A stretch of DNA of 64,000 nt from an unidentified eubacterium SCB49 (GTDB taxonomy: Bacteria; Bacteroidota; Bacteroidia; Flavobacteriales; Flavobacteriaceae). A program made the position numbers and the translations under genes. The notes below the pieces were generated by a model, which made no database searches, was not told the DNA's origin, and was given only the letters and a program-made list of their open reading frames with translations. The stretch lies in assembly GCA_000170815.1 (NCBI GenBank), contig ABCO01000007.1, forward strand, positions 103,116-167,115, read 5' to 3'. Below, piece after piece: positions 8,640 through 15,944 of the stretch (position 1 is its first letter; every line of letters starts with the position of its first letter).

Positions 8640-9281
8640 TTGATTCCCTTTATAGATTCATTATTTTTTCCAGATCCTCACGAGGCTAGTGTTGATGGTT
8701 TGCTTGCTTATGGTGGAGCATTAACGACAGAACGATTGTTGCTTGCCTACAATAGCGGGATATTTCCGTGGTATAATCAGGACGAGCCAGTAATGTGGTG
8801 GAGTCCAGATCCAAGAATGGTGTTGTTTCCAGATAATTTTAAGGTTTCAAAATCTTTAAAGAAAACAGTTAGAACGAATAAGTTTAAAGTTACTTTTAAT
8901 ACAGCATTTGAGAGAGTGATTACGCAATGTTCAACTGTAAAAAGAGAAGGGCAAGATGGAACATGGATAACGACAGAAATGTTAAGTGCTTATAAAAAGT
9001 TACACGAGTTGGGTCATGCGATTTCTGTTGAGGTTTGGTTTGAAGAACAACTAGTAGGCGGCCTCTATGGAATAGACTTAAAAGATAAAAAGATTTTTTG
9101 CGGTGAGAGCATGTTTGCTTTAATGAGTGATGCCTCAAAAGTGGGTTTCTATCATTTGGTTACCAGGTTAAAAAAAGAAAATTATCAACTTATAGATTGT
9201 CAAGTTTATACGGCACATTTAGAAAGTTTGGGGGCAGAAGAAATAAATAGATTCACATTTTTATCATATTTAGAAGGTTAA
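8640..9281 (+). CDS. aat: Leucyl/phenylalanyl-tRNA--protein transferase
   Basis: A 213-residue Aat. It transfers Leu or Phe from aminoacyl-tRNA to N-terminal Arg or Lys of proteins, marking them for ClpAP-type degradation in the N-end rule pathway. Family signatures are clear: DGLLAYGGALTTERLLLAYNSGIFPWY near the N-terminus (conserved G-x-x-P-W-F/Y), VMWWSPDPRMVLFP, and GLYGIDLKDKKIFCGESMFA with the conserved G-E-S-M-F. No ATG exists between the upstream in-frame stop at 8610 and the conserved domain, so TTG 8640 is the start. Length is normal for the family. Confidence 0.92.
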   Translation: MIPFIDSLFFPDPHEASVDGLLAYGGALTTERLLLAYNSGIFPWYNQDEPVMWWSPDPRMVLFPDNFKVSKSLKKTVRTNKFKVTFNTAFERVITQCSTVKREGQDGTWITTEMLSAYKKLHELGHAISVEVWFEEQLVGGLYGIDLKDKKIFCGESMFALMSDASKVGFYHLVTRLKKENYQLIDCQVYTAHLESLGAEEINRFTFLSYLEG

Positions 9282-9317
9282 GGTGTCAGATTATCAGTAA
9301 ATGACCGACTATTTGGG

Positions 9318-9325
9318 TATATTTG
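9318..9325 (+). promoter_or_regulatory. -7 promoter element for the secreted deiminase
   Basis: TATATTTG matches the Bacteroidetes -7 consensus exactly, 21 bases before ATG 9347. No good -33 TTG was seen at the usual distance. Confidence 0.5.
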
Positions 9326-9346
9326 GAACCCTTTAAACTATTTCTT

Positions 9347-11092
9347 ATGAAATTTACATTACGATTGTTTCTTCTTTTTGCTGTTGTTTTTTCAAATCAG
9401 CACATTTTTTCGCAACAAAATCAACCATTACCTAAAGGCTTAACAGAGGTCGAAAAAGGTTTAATTACAGATTATCAATTTACAAAGCCGCAAAGAACTC
9501 CTGCGCCAAGTTCGCCTGTAAGGGCAGCCGCAGAGTGGGAAGAGGTTGAATACCTTGTGGTAACTTGGGAAAATAATTATCCAAATATTTTAAGGCAGAT
9601 AGTAGCTGTTGGGGTGCAAGAAGCTACTGTGGTTATCATTACTCAAAATGAAAATGGAGTGAATGATTATTTAGAAAATAATGGAGTTGATACATCTAAT
9701 ATCATTTACTTAAACAGAGATTGGGATAGTATCTGGATTAGAGATTATGCTGGTAATACTGTGTATACAGATGATGTAGGTGAGCGTGCGCTAGTAGACT
9801 GGATTTATAATAGGCCAAGACCAAATGATGATGATGCACCTGCAGCTCATGCGGCTTTATTGGGTATAGATTTTTATGAAACAAATAGTAGTCCTAATGA
9901 TTTAGTAAATACCGGAGGTAATTATATGTCTGACGGTCTAGGAAATGCCTTTGCATCAGAGTTGATTCTTGAAGAAAATCAAGCGGGGAACCCTTATGGA
10001 GTTTCGGCAAAAAGTGAAGCTCAAATAGATCAGATTATGGAAGATTATATGGGGATTACAAACTATATAAAAATGGAAACTTTACCGTATGATGCGATAC
10101 ATCATATAGATATGCATATGAAACTTCTTGATGAAGAAACTTTGCTAGTAAGTAGGTATCCAGAAGGAGTGGCAGATGGACCACAGATAGAAGAGAATAT
10201 AGATTATGTTTTGAGTAATTTTAATTCGCCTTTTGGTACGCCTTATAAGGTGAAGTGGATCGATGCGCCACCAAGTACTAGTGGGAATTATCCAGATAAT
10301 AACGGGTATTATAGAACGTATAGTAACTCTCTAATTATCAATAAATCTATTTTGTTGCCTACATACAGACCAGAAGTTGATGCAGCGGCTATAGCTTATT
10401 ATGAAGAACTAATGCCAGGATATAATGTTGTGGGTATCGACGTAGATAATAATGACGAGCCTTTAATTGCTGCCACCGGAGCGATACATTGCATTACACA
10501 CACTATAGGTGTTTCTCAGCCTTTATTAATTGTGCATCAGCCTATTGCAGATGCTGTGCCATCGTCTACAGTAACAATAGATGCATCAATAAAACATATC
10601 TCGGATATAGCTGGGGCAAAAGTTTTTTGGAGAATACAAGGTGAGACAGACTATCAAGAAGTAGCAATGAATGCTGCTGGAGATGATGTATGGACTGCAG
10701 AATTAAATATGCCAGATGCAAGTGGTGTTGTAGAATATTACATTTGGGCAGAGGCTAATTCTGGTAAATCTCTAACAAGACCCTTAGTTGCTCCAGAAGG
10801 TTTTTGGAGAATTAATGTAGAATTATTAGCAACGCAAGAGTTTGCTGAGGCTAGTATTGCAGGGCCATATCCAAACCCAACTACTGGGGCTGTAAAGTTT
10901 AATTTTACAACACCCTTTTCAAATATGAATGTGAGTATTACAAACATATTAGGGCAAGAATTGTTTTCGCAAGATTTTGATAATGTGCAAGGAGAGTTAA
11001 GCTTAGACTTACAATCACAATGGCAAGGTACACTGTTTGCTACCTTTAGTGGTGACTTCGGAAATGTGACTAAAAAGATATTGAAGCTTTAA
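9347..11092 (+). CDS. Secreted agmatine deiminase/peptidylarginine deiminase family protein with T9SS sorting domain
   Basis: A 581-residue exported protein. Residues 1-23 are a signal peptide ending FS-Q. The catalytic domain (about residues 45-400) is of the Porphyromonas-type peptidylarginine deiminase/agmatine deiminase family, which turns guanidinium groups into ureido groups with ammonia release. Visible motifs are WIRDYAGN, GGNYMSD, HIDMHMKLLDEETLLVSRY and the terminal nucleophile motif GAIHCITHTIG. After a beta-sandwich-like linker, the last 75 residues carry a type IX secretion sorting domain (GPYPNPTTGAVKFNF ... GNVTKKILKL), so it is probably delivered to the cell surface or medium. 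The frame extends to TTG 9323, but ATG 9347 gives a clean signal peptide. Free agmatine versus protein arginine cannot be decided. Confidence 0.88.
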   Translation: MKFTLRLFLLFAVVFSNQHIFSQQNQPLPKGLTEVEKGLITDYQFTKPQRTPAPSSPVRAAAEWEEVEYLVVTWENNYPNILRQIVAVGVQEATVVIITQNENGVNDYLENNGVDTSNIIYLNRDWDSIWIRDYAGNTVYTDDVGERALVDWIYNRPRPNDDDAPAAHAALLGIDFYETNSSPNDLVNTGGNYMSDGLGNAFASELILEENQAGNPYGVSAKSEAQIDQIMEDYMGITNYIKMETLPYDAIHHIDMHMKLLDEETLLVSRYPEGVADGPQIEENIDYVLSNFNSPFGTPYKVKWIDAPPSTSGNYPDNNGYYRTYSNSLIINKSILLPTYRPEVDAAAIAYYEELMPGYNVVGIDVDNNDEPLIAATGAIHCITHTIGVSQPLLIVHQPIADAVPSSTVTIDASIKHISDIAGAKVFWRIQGETDYQEVAMNAAGDDVWTAELNMPDASGVVEYYIWAEANSGKSLTRPLVAPEGFWRINVELLATQEFAEASIAGPYPNPTTGAVKFNFTTPFSNMNVSITNILGQELFSQDFDNVQGELSLDLQSQWQGTLFATFSGDFGNVTKKILKL

Positions 11093-11116
11093 TAAAAAAG
11101 AAAAACTATATTATTC

Positions 11117-11145
11117 AAACCGCTTCAAACAGAGGCGGTTTTTTA
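11117..11145 (+). terminator. Terminator between convergent deiminase and tag genes
   Basis: AAACCGC (11117-11123) and GCGGTTT (11135-11141) form a stem followed by T residues. It ends the deiminase transcript and could serve the convergent tag gene too. Confidence 0.8.
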
Positions 11146-11156
11146 ATTTCCTTAAT

Positions 11157-11723
11157 TCATTTGAGCTCATTATATCTGAAACAACTTTCCAAGTGGTCAT
11201 TTACCATCCCGGTTGCTTGCATATGTGCATACACTACAGTACTACCCACAAATTTAAAACCTCGTTTTTTTAAATCTTTACTCAAAGTGTCGCTCAATGC
11301 TGTATTTGCAGGAACGTCATTTGACGTTTTACAATGATTTTGTATGGGTTTTTGGTCAACAAAACCCCATATATACTTACTGAAACTTCCAAACTCTTCT
11401 TGGATTTTTATATAAGCTTGTGCATTTGTAATCGTAGCTTTTACTTTAAGTTTATTTCTAATGATGCCAGGATCTTGTAGCAGTTCTTGTTGTTTTTCTT
11501 CAGAATATTTTGCGATTTTTTTATAGTCAAAATTGTCAAATGCCTTTCTAAAGTTTTCACGCTTTTTTAAAACCGTAATCCAACTTAATCCTGCCTGAAA
11601 AGTTTCTAACATTAAAAACTCAAAAAGGAGTTCGTCATCTTTAACTGGAACTCCCCATTCTGTATCGTGATAAGCAACATAAAGTGGATCTGTACCGCAC
11701 CATCCGCATCTCGTTTTGGTCAT
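11157..11723 (-). CDS. tag: DNA-3-methyladenine glycosylase I
   Basis: A 188-residue Tag-family base-excision enzyme that removes 3-methyladenine from alkylated DNA. The zinc-binding N-terminus is visible as CGWCGTDPLYVAYHDTEWGVP, with Cys and His ligands. Further hallmarks are LMLETFQAGLSWITVLKKRE and the C-terminal GFKFVGSTVVYAHMQATGMVNDH, which supplies the last ligands. Length and start (ATG 11723) are normal. It is convergent with the deiminase gene and appears monocistronic. An alkyltransferase-like protein for alkylated guanines is encoded elsewhere in the window, near 37.4 kb. Confidence 0.95.
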   Translation of the reverse strand: MTKTRCGWCGTDPLYVAYHDTEWGVPVKDDELLFEFLMLETFQAGLSWITVLKKRENFRKAFDNFDYKKIAKYSEEKQQELLQDPGIIRNKLKVKATITNAQAYIKIQEEFGSFSKYIWGFVDQKPIQNHCKTSNDVPANTALSDTLSKDLKKRGFKFVGSTVVYAHMQATGMVNDHLESCFRYNELK

Positions 11724-11791
11724 AATTGTATTTTAATTTTCTGTTTTTTAAAGATAGTAAGAATTTGTAAATTGTCTCGTCAAAAGAGTAT

Positions 11792-12394
11792 ATGGAAACA
11801 ATAAACACAAATACACTTGTTGCAGAAAGTCTAAAAACTGCAATGAGTTATACAGCATATAGAGCGCTCACAATAGAGCACGCGGCTAATAAAACGAGTA
11901 CTGGAGCTAACCAAAGTGAAGCGTATGTGAATTATACAAAACTGGGTGATGCTAGAATGAGAAGACTGGATAAAACGGTTAAAATTTCAGAAGAAATACA
12001 AGCTGTAGCAGAAAGTGTAAAAACAAATAAAACGTGGCTTGTAATTTCTGAGTCTTGGTGTGGTGATGCTGCAAATGCTTTGCCTGTAATTAATAAGATC
12101 GCAGCTTTAAATGAAAATATAGATTTAAAAATTGTGCTACGTGATGAAAACCTAGAATTAATGAATCAATTTTTAACCAATGGCGGGATGTCTATCCCAA
12201 AATTAATTCAAATTGAAAACGACGAGGTAACAGCAACGTGGGGACCAAGACCAACAGTAGCCACACAAATGGTGAACGATTTTAAAGAAGCAAATGGTGG
12301 TTTAACTCCTGAGTTTAAAGAATCACTACAAGTGTGGTATAACAAGGATAAGGGACAAAATATCGCAAGTGATATTTCGGCTCTGCTCAGTTAA
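11792..12394 (+). CDS. Thioredoxin-fold protein with a CGDA active-site motif
   Basis: A 200-residue thioredoxin-family protein. The active-site segment is VISESWCGDAANALPVINK (about residues 83-101): one Cys is kept, but the usual second Cys of CxxC is replaced by Ala. The cis-proline loop may be GGMSIPKLIQIE. With a single cysteine it cannot act as a standard dithiol reductase; a monothiol, peroxidase-like or binding role is possible. Such CGDA thioredoxin-like proteins recur in Flavobacteria. Its last four bases overlap the convergent truB gene. Exact function unknown. Confidence 0.75.
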   Translation: METINTNTLVAESLKTAMSYTAYRALTIEHAANKTSTGANQSEAYVNYTKLGDARMRRLDKTVKISEEIQAVAESVKTNKTWLVISESWCGDAANALPVINKIAALNENIDLKIVLRDENLELMNQFLTNGGMSIPKLIQIENDEVTATWGPRPTVATQMVNDFKEANGGLTPEFKESLQVWYNKDKGQNIASDISALLS

Positions 12395-13098
12395 TCTTGG
12401 GCTTTTATTAGGTCTTCAAAAGCTTCTATTGAAATAGCATTATCTACAGAGAAGTCACCTATTTTGGTTCTTCGTAATGCAGAAAGATGGGCGCCATTAT
12501 TAAGTGTCGCCCCAAAATCGTGCGCTAAAGATCTAATGTAAGTTCCTTTGCTGCATGCAACTCTAAAATGTGCATCTGGCATATCAATACTTGTAATGTC
12601 AAATTCAGATATCGTGATTTTTCGAGTAGGAACCTCTACGGTTTCACCAGCTCTTGCGTATTCATACAAGCGTTTTCCTTCCTTTTTTAGGGCAGAAAAA
12701 ACAGGAGGGCGTTGGTCTATTTCGCCAACAAACTGCTTCGTGTTTTCAAGAATCTGCGCTTCATTTATTTCCAAAATGTCAAAGGTGTTGTCTATTTCGG
12801 TTTCTAGATCATAACTTGGCGTTGTGGCTCCTAGCGTAATTGTACCTGTGTATTCTTTATGTTGTGCTTGATAGGTTTCTATCTGCTTCGTAAACTTTCC
12901 TGTACACAAAATAAGTAGTCCGGTTGCCAAAGGATCTAGCGTCCCTGCATGTCCCACTTTAATTTTCTTAATTTTAAACTGTTGTTTTATCAACCAGCGC
13001 ACTTTATTGACCACTTGAAAAGAGGTCCAGTTAAGTGGCTTGTCAATAAGAATGACTTGGCCTGCTTGATAATCTTCTAGGGTGAGGGACTTGTTCAT
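12391..13098 (-). CDS. truB: tRNA pseudouridine(55) synthase
   Basis: A 235-residue TruB that isomerises U55 to pseudouridine in the T-loop of tRNAs. The catalytic Asp lies in GHAGTLDPLATGLLILCTG (about residue 55), and the substrate-recognition block is QRPPVFSALKKEGKRLYEYAR. The RNA-binding signature VACSKGTYIRSLAHDFG follows. It is slightly short at the C-terminus, as is usual in Bacteroidetes, lacking a full PUA domain. It lies downstream of the ftsX-DUF3098-uppP genes on the same strand, an arrangement common in Flavobacteria, but a small secreted-protein gene and a palindromic repeat separate them here. Confidence 0.95.
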   Translation of the reverse strand: MNKSLTLEDYQAGQVILIDKPLNWTSFQVVNKVRWLIKQQFKIKKIKVGHAGTLDPLATGLLILCTGKFTKQIETYQAQHKEYTGTITLGATTPSYDLETEIDNTFDILEINEAQILENTKQFVGEIDQRPPVFSALKKEGKRLYEYARAGETVEVPTRKITISEFDITSIDMPDAHFRVACSKGTYIRSLAHDFGATLNNGAHLSALRRTKIGDFSVDNAISIEAFEDLIKAQD

Positions 13099-13122
13099 TT
13101 TCTAGTTTTTAATTTTTAACAA

Positions 13123-13195
13123 TGTCAGTCTGAGCGCAGTCGAAGACCTTATAGATGCCTATGCTTTATTGTCTTCGACTGCGCTCAGGCTGGCA
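13123..13195. repeat. REP-like intergenic inverted repeat, copy 1
   Basis: Arms 13123-13147 and 13171-13195 share a perfect 18-bp core (CTGAGCGCAGTCGAAGAC and its complement), with two further wobble-compatible differences outward and a 23-base AT-rich loop. The arms are more GC-rich than the surrounding DNA. A related element lies at 60247-60321 and shares GACTGCGCTCAG. This looks like a dispersed palindromic repeat of flavobacterial genomes rather than a simple terminator, since no T tract follows either arm. Confidence 0.75.
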
Positions 13196-13201
13196 ATAAG
13201 C

Positions 13202-13666
13202 TTAATTTGATGCAATCAATTTTTTTGTTCGATTATTGAATATTCTAATAAAATCATCCGTGCTGCTAAAACTTATACAACCCCCATGACGCAAATCTAG
13301 TGTCGTGATTGTTCGATTGTTTTTTATCGTCTTGTTTATTAGCTTGTTTGGATCACCTTCTAAGCCGTTTTCACTCAGAAGTAAAATTGGTTTATTCTCT
13401 AAAAAGAATGCCAAGGCTATTTGATTAATTGCTTTTTCTATCCAAATAAGCTCTTCTTTTTCTAATTGACTTTTCTTCTCGTAAGCTGATTTTAACTTCC
13501 AAATAGAATTTAAAGTTTGGGTTGGTGTGTTTGCTATATAATTTACAGGAGTATAGTTGAGTAGTTCAAAGTACTCACGCTCTGCTTTAGGTAAATGATC
13601 TAAGTTTTGAGCTTCTGTAAAAGAGATGAATAAAAGGCCTATTATTAAGTAAATCCATTTAAGCAT
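13202..13666 (-). CDS. Hypothetical secreted protein, signal peptide only recognisable
   Basis: A 154-residue protein I cannot assign to a family. It begins MLKWIYLIIGLLFISFTEAQ, a typical signal peptide cut before Gln, so it is exported. The mature part is charged, with a helical middle section (KSAYEKKSQLEKEELIWIEKAI), and ends with TTLDLRHGGCISFSSTDDF and a basic tail. A single mature Cys is present. The frame is open back to 13687, but ATG 13666 places the signal peptide correctly. It overlaps the end of uppP by eight bases, so it is probably co-transcribed as the last gene of the ftsX operon. Confidence 0.65.
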   Translation of the reverse strand: MLKWIYLIIGLLFISFTEAQNLDHLPKAEREYFELLNYTPVNYIANTPTQTLNSIWKLKSAYEKKSQLEKEELIWIEKAINQIALAFFLENKPILLLSENGLEGDPNKLINKTIKNNRTITTLDLRHGGCISFSSTDDFIRIFNNRTKKLIASN

Positions 13667-14453
13667 ACAATCCAACTCCAATAGCAATTATTCCGACCAC
13701 TAAACAGTAAATAGCAAAGTAAGAAAGTTTACTTTTCTTCACTAGGCTAATCATCCAAGTACAAGCAATAAGTCCAGATAAAAATGCTGCTACAAAGCCT
13801 AATCCCATAATAGTGAAGTCTGTAGATTCGGTAGTGATATCACCACTTAAAATATCTTTAGCAATTTTTCCGAAGATTAGTGGGATGACCATTAAAAATG
13901 AAAAGCGAGCTGCCTTGCTTTTATCATTTCCTAATAAAACTGAAGTAGAGATAGTAGCACCACTTCTAGATATTCCTGGTAGCATTGCGATTGCTTGCGA
14001 GATACCAATAACAAAGGCGTTTTTGAAAGAAACTGGTTTTTCGGTGCTTTTAGCTTTGTCTGCAAAATAGAGTAGGACTGCGGTAATGATAAGCATAGCG
14101 CCCACAAAAGCAATGTTCCCTCCAAAAAATGCTTCTAGTTGTTCTTCAAAAAGGAGACCGACTACTACGGCTGGCAGCATAGAGATTCCTATTTTAAAAA
14201 TAAACTGTGTCTCTTCATTCCATTGAAACTTAAAAACGGCTTTTAAAATTTCGAGAATGTCTTTTCTAAAAACCACAATGGTACTTAAAGCAGTAGCAAA
14301 GTGTAAGATTACTGTAAATAAAAGGCTTTCTTCTGGTACAGAGTTGTCACCAAGAATGGCTTTTCCTATTTCTAAATGTCCGCTAGAAGATACAGGTAAA
14401 AATTCTGTAAAACCTTGAATGATCCCAAGAAGAATCGCATCGATTACTTCCAT
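13659..14453 (-). CDS. uppP: Undecaprenyl-diphosphatase
   Basis: A 264-residue polytopic membrane enzyme of the UppP/BacA family. It dephosphorylates undecaprenyl pyrophosphate to recycle the lipid carrier for peptidoglycan and other envelope glycans; it can confer bacitracin resistance. Two conserved active-site blocks are clear: GFTEFLPVSSSGHLEI (about residues 15-30) and PGISRSGATISTSVLLG (about residues 158-174). About seven or eight hydrophobic helices are visible. The ATG overlaps the TAA of the DUF3098 gene (TAATG), indicating tight coupling. Confidence 0.96.
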   Translation of the reverse strand: MEVIDAILLGIIQGFTEFLPVSSSGHLEIGKAILGDNSVPEESLLFTVILHFATALSTIVVFRKDILEILKAVFKFQWNEETQFIFKIGISMLPAVVVGLLFEEQLEAFFGGNIAFVGAMLIITAVLLYFADKAKSTEKPVSFKNAFVIGISQAIAMLPGISRSGATISTSVLLGNDKSKAARFSFLMVIPLIFGKIAKDILSGDITTESTDFTIMGLGFVAAFLSGLIACTWMISLVKKSKLSYFAIYCLVVGIIAIGVGLYA

Positions 14454-14716
14454 TATTTTTCTTCTTTATTTGGGTTGAGTAAAATAGCGTATACTTCTAT
14501 CCCAAAACCAATTAAAATAAGCGCTGGTGCTAGACGAATGCGTCTCCAGTTGTATATTTCTGGGTTAAAAACATTGGGGTCGTCACTACCTCCACCTGCC
14601 ATTAAAATAAAGCCAAGTGTGATAAATGCAATACCGATTAACATAAACTTATAGTTTTTGCGCTGAAACACAAAGTATTGTTTTTGCTGCTCTTCTTTTC
14701 GTTTCTGTTCTCCCAT
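14453..14716 (-). CDS. DUF3098 small membrane protein
   Basis: An 87-residue protein of the DUF3098 family. A charged N-terminus (KRKEEQQKQYFVFQRKNYK) is followed by two hydrophobic helices (about residues 24-41 and 62-79), with GGGSDDPNVFNPEIYN in the loop between. It is wedged between ftsX and uppP with a one-base overlap to the latter. The gene order ftsX-DUF3098-uppP is conserved in Flavobacteria, so a role in envelope growth or division is a reasonable inference, but no function is established. Confidence 0.88.
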   Translation of the reverse strand: MGEQKRKEEQQKQYFVFQRKNYKFMLIGIAFITLGFILMAGGGSDDPNVFNPEIYNWRRIRLAPALILIGFGIEVYAILLNPNKEEK

Positions 14717-14783
14717 TTTTTGATGCCTTTACAAGGTGTTTTTTATGAATATATTGTCTGCCTTTTTACTATTTCAGAAAAAG

Positions 14784-15662
14784 CTAGTAGTATAAGTCGT
14801 CTGTTCTTAGGTTTAAAAATCGTTGTGTTGCAATAAATGTGCTTAGCCAAGTAATTATAAGACCCATTAAAAAGATGAATAAAAATAAGCCGCCTAACAT
14901 CATTCTGTCTTGTATAATCTGTAATTCTGGAAAGCTTTTATCTGCATAATATATAACAGCCGCCAAGCCTGCCATTGCAACAATTGCACCTACAAGACCT
15001 AGACGAACACTGCGCCACACAAAAGGTTTTCTTATAAAACGTTTTGTAGCTCCCACCATTTGCATTGTCTTTATGGTAAATCGTTTTGCGTAAACAGATA
15101 GCCTAATGGAGCTGTTAATGAGTAAAATGGCAATCACTAAAAATATACCAGCAATTACAAGCATCCAAAAACTAATCTTACGCACATTACTATCTAGTTT
15201 TTCTATAAGGGGTTTGTCGTAAACAACATCGTCAACAAAAGACTTGTTTTTAATTTCACTTACAATTTCTTCAATTTTTTCGGGTGTCACATAGGCTGCA
15301 ATGACTCTTACATCGATACTGTTTTGTAGAGGGTTATCACCAAGATATTCCATAAAATCCTCTCCGATTACTTCGCTGTGTTCTTCTGCAGCTTGCTCTT
15401 TTGTAACGTAAGTGGCATCTTTTGTGTATTCTGCTAATGCCAGGCTTTGTTTAAGTTGAGTAACTTCTACATCTTTTGCAGCATCTTTTAAAAAGACCAC
15501 TATGGGTATTTGCTCTTTAAAATAATCACCTACTTTTTTGCTGTTAAGTACGAGCAATCCCAATAAGCCCAATAAAAATAATACCAGTGATATACTTAAT
15601 ACTACAGAAAAGTAAGAAGTGAAAAGTCTTCTTTTTTGATACGTTTCGAAAGATTTGCTCAT
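14784..15662 (-). CDS. ftsX: Cell division protein FtsX (ABC transporter permease-like)
   Basis: A 292-residue FtsX. A cytoplasmic N-terminus and first helix (about residues 16-38) lead into a periplasmic domain of about 130 residues, which in model bacteria activates peptidoglycan hydrolases. Three more helices follow (about residues 165-190, 220-240 and 255-280), with the conserved cytoplasmic loop FTIKTMQMVGATKRFIRKPF. The partner ATPase FtsE is not in this window. It is the first gene of an operon with DUF3098 and uppP, tying divisome signalling to lipid-carrier recycling. Confidence 0.93.
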   Translation of the reverse strand: MSKSFETYQKRRLFTSYFSVVLSISLVLFLLGLLGLLVLNSKKVGDYFKEQIPIVVFLKDAAKDVEVTQLKQSLALAEYTKDATYVTKEQAAEEHSEVIGEDFMEYLGDNPLQNSIDVRVIAAYVTPEKIEEIVSEIKNKSFVDDVVYDKPLIEKLDSNVRKISFWMLVIAGIFLVIAILLINSSIRLSVYAKRFTIKTMQMVGATKRFIRKPFVWRSVRLGLVGAIVAMAGLAAVIYYADKSFPELQIIQDRMMLGGLFLFIFLMGLIITWLSTFIATQRFLNLRTDDLYY

Positions 15663-15686
15663 AGATTATTGCTGCCGTTTAATTCA

Positions 15687-15694
15687 CAAAAATA
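15687..15694 (-). promoter_or_regulatory. -7 promoter element of the ftsX operon
   Basis: On the minus strand this reads TATTTTTG, an exact -7 consensus match, about 25 bases before the ftsX ATG. Confidence 0.5.
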
Positions 15695-15914
15695 CATGGT
15701 TTTATTGATAACGTAATCTTGATGTAAAATTGTATGTAATTTTATGTTTATGATCTGTTAGGTAGCCTTTTTTTATTCTTTAATTAATTGTCTCATTCTT
15801 GTGTTTGGTCAATCTTTTCAATGTTATAAATGATTGTGCGATTATTGCCTGTCTTATAGAATGATTTGCCTTATCTTATTTTTGTTTAGATTCTTTTTTT
15901 TCATTGAATAGCCC

Positions 15915-15922
15915 TATTTTTG
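15915..15922 (+). promoter_or_regulatory. -7 promoter element of leuS
   Basis: TATTTTTG matches the Bacteroidetes -7 consensus, 22 bases upstream of the leuS ATG. The rest of the 282-base gap between ftsX and leuS shows nothing else recognisable. Confidence 0.5.
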
Positions 15923-15944
15923 AACCCTTAAAATTTCAGAAGTA

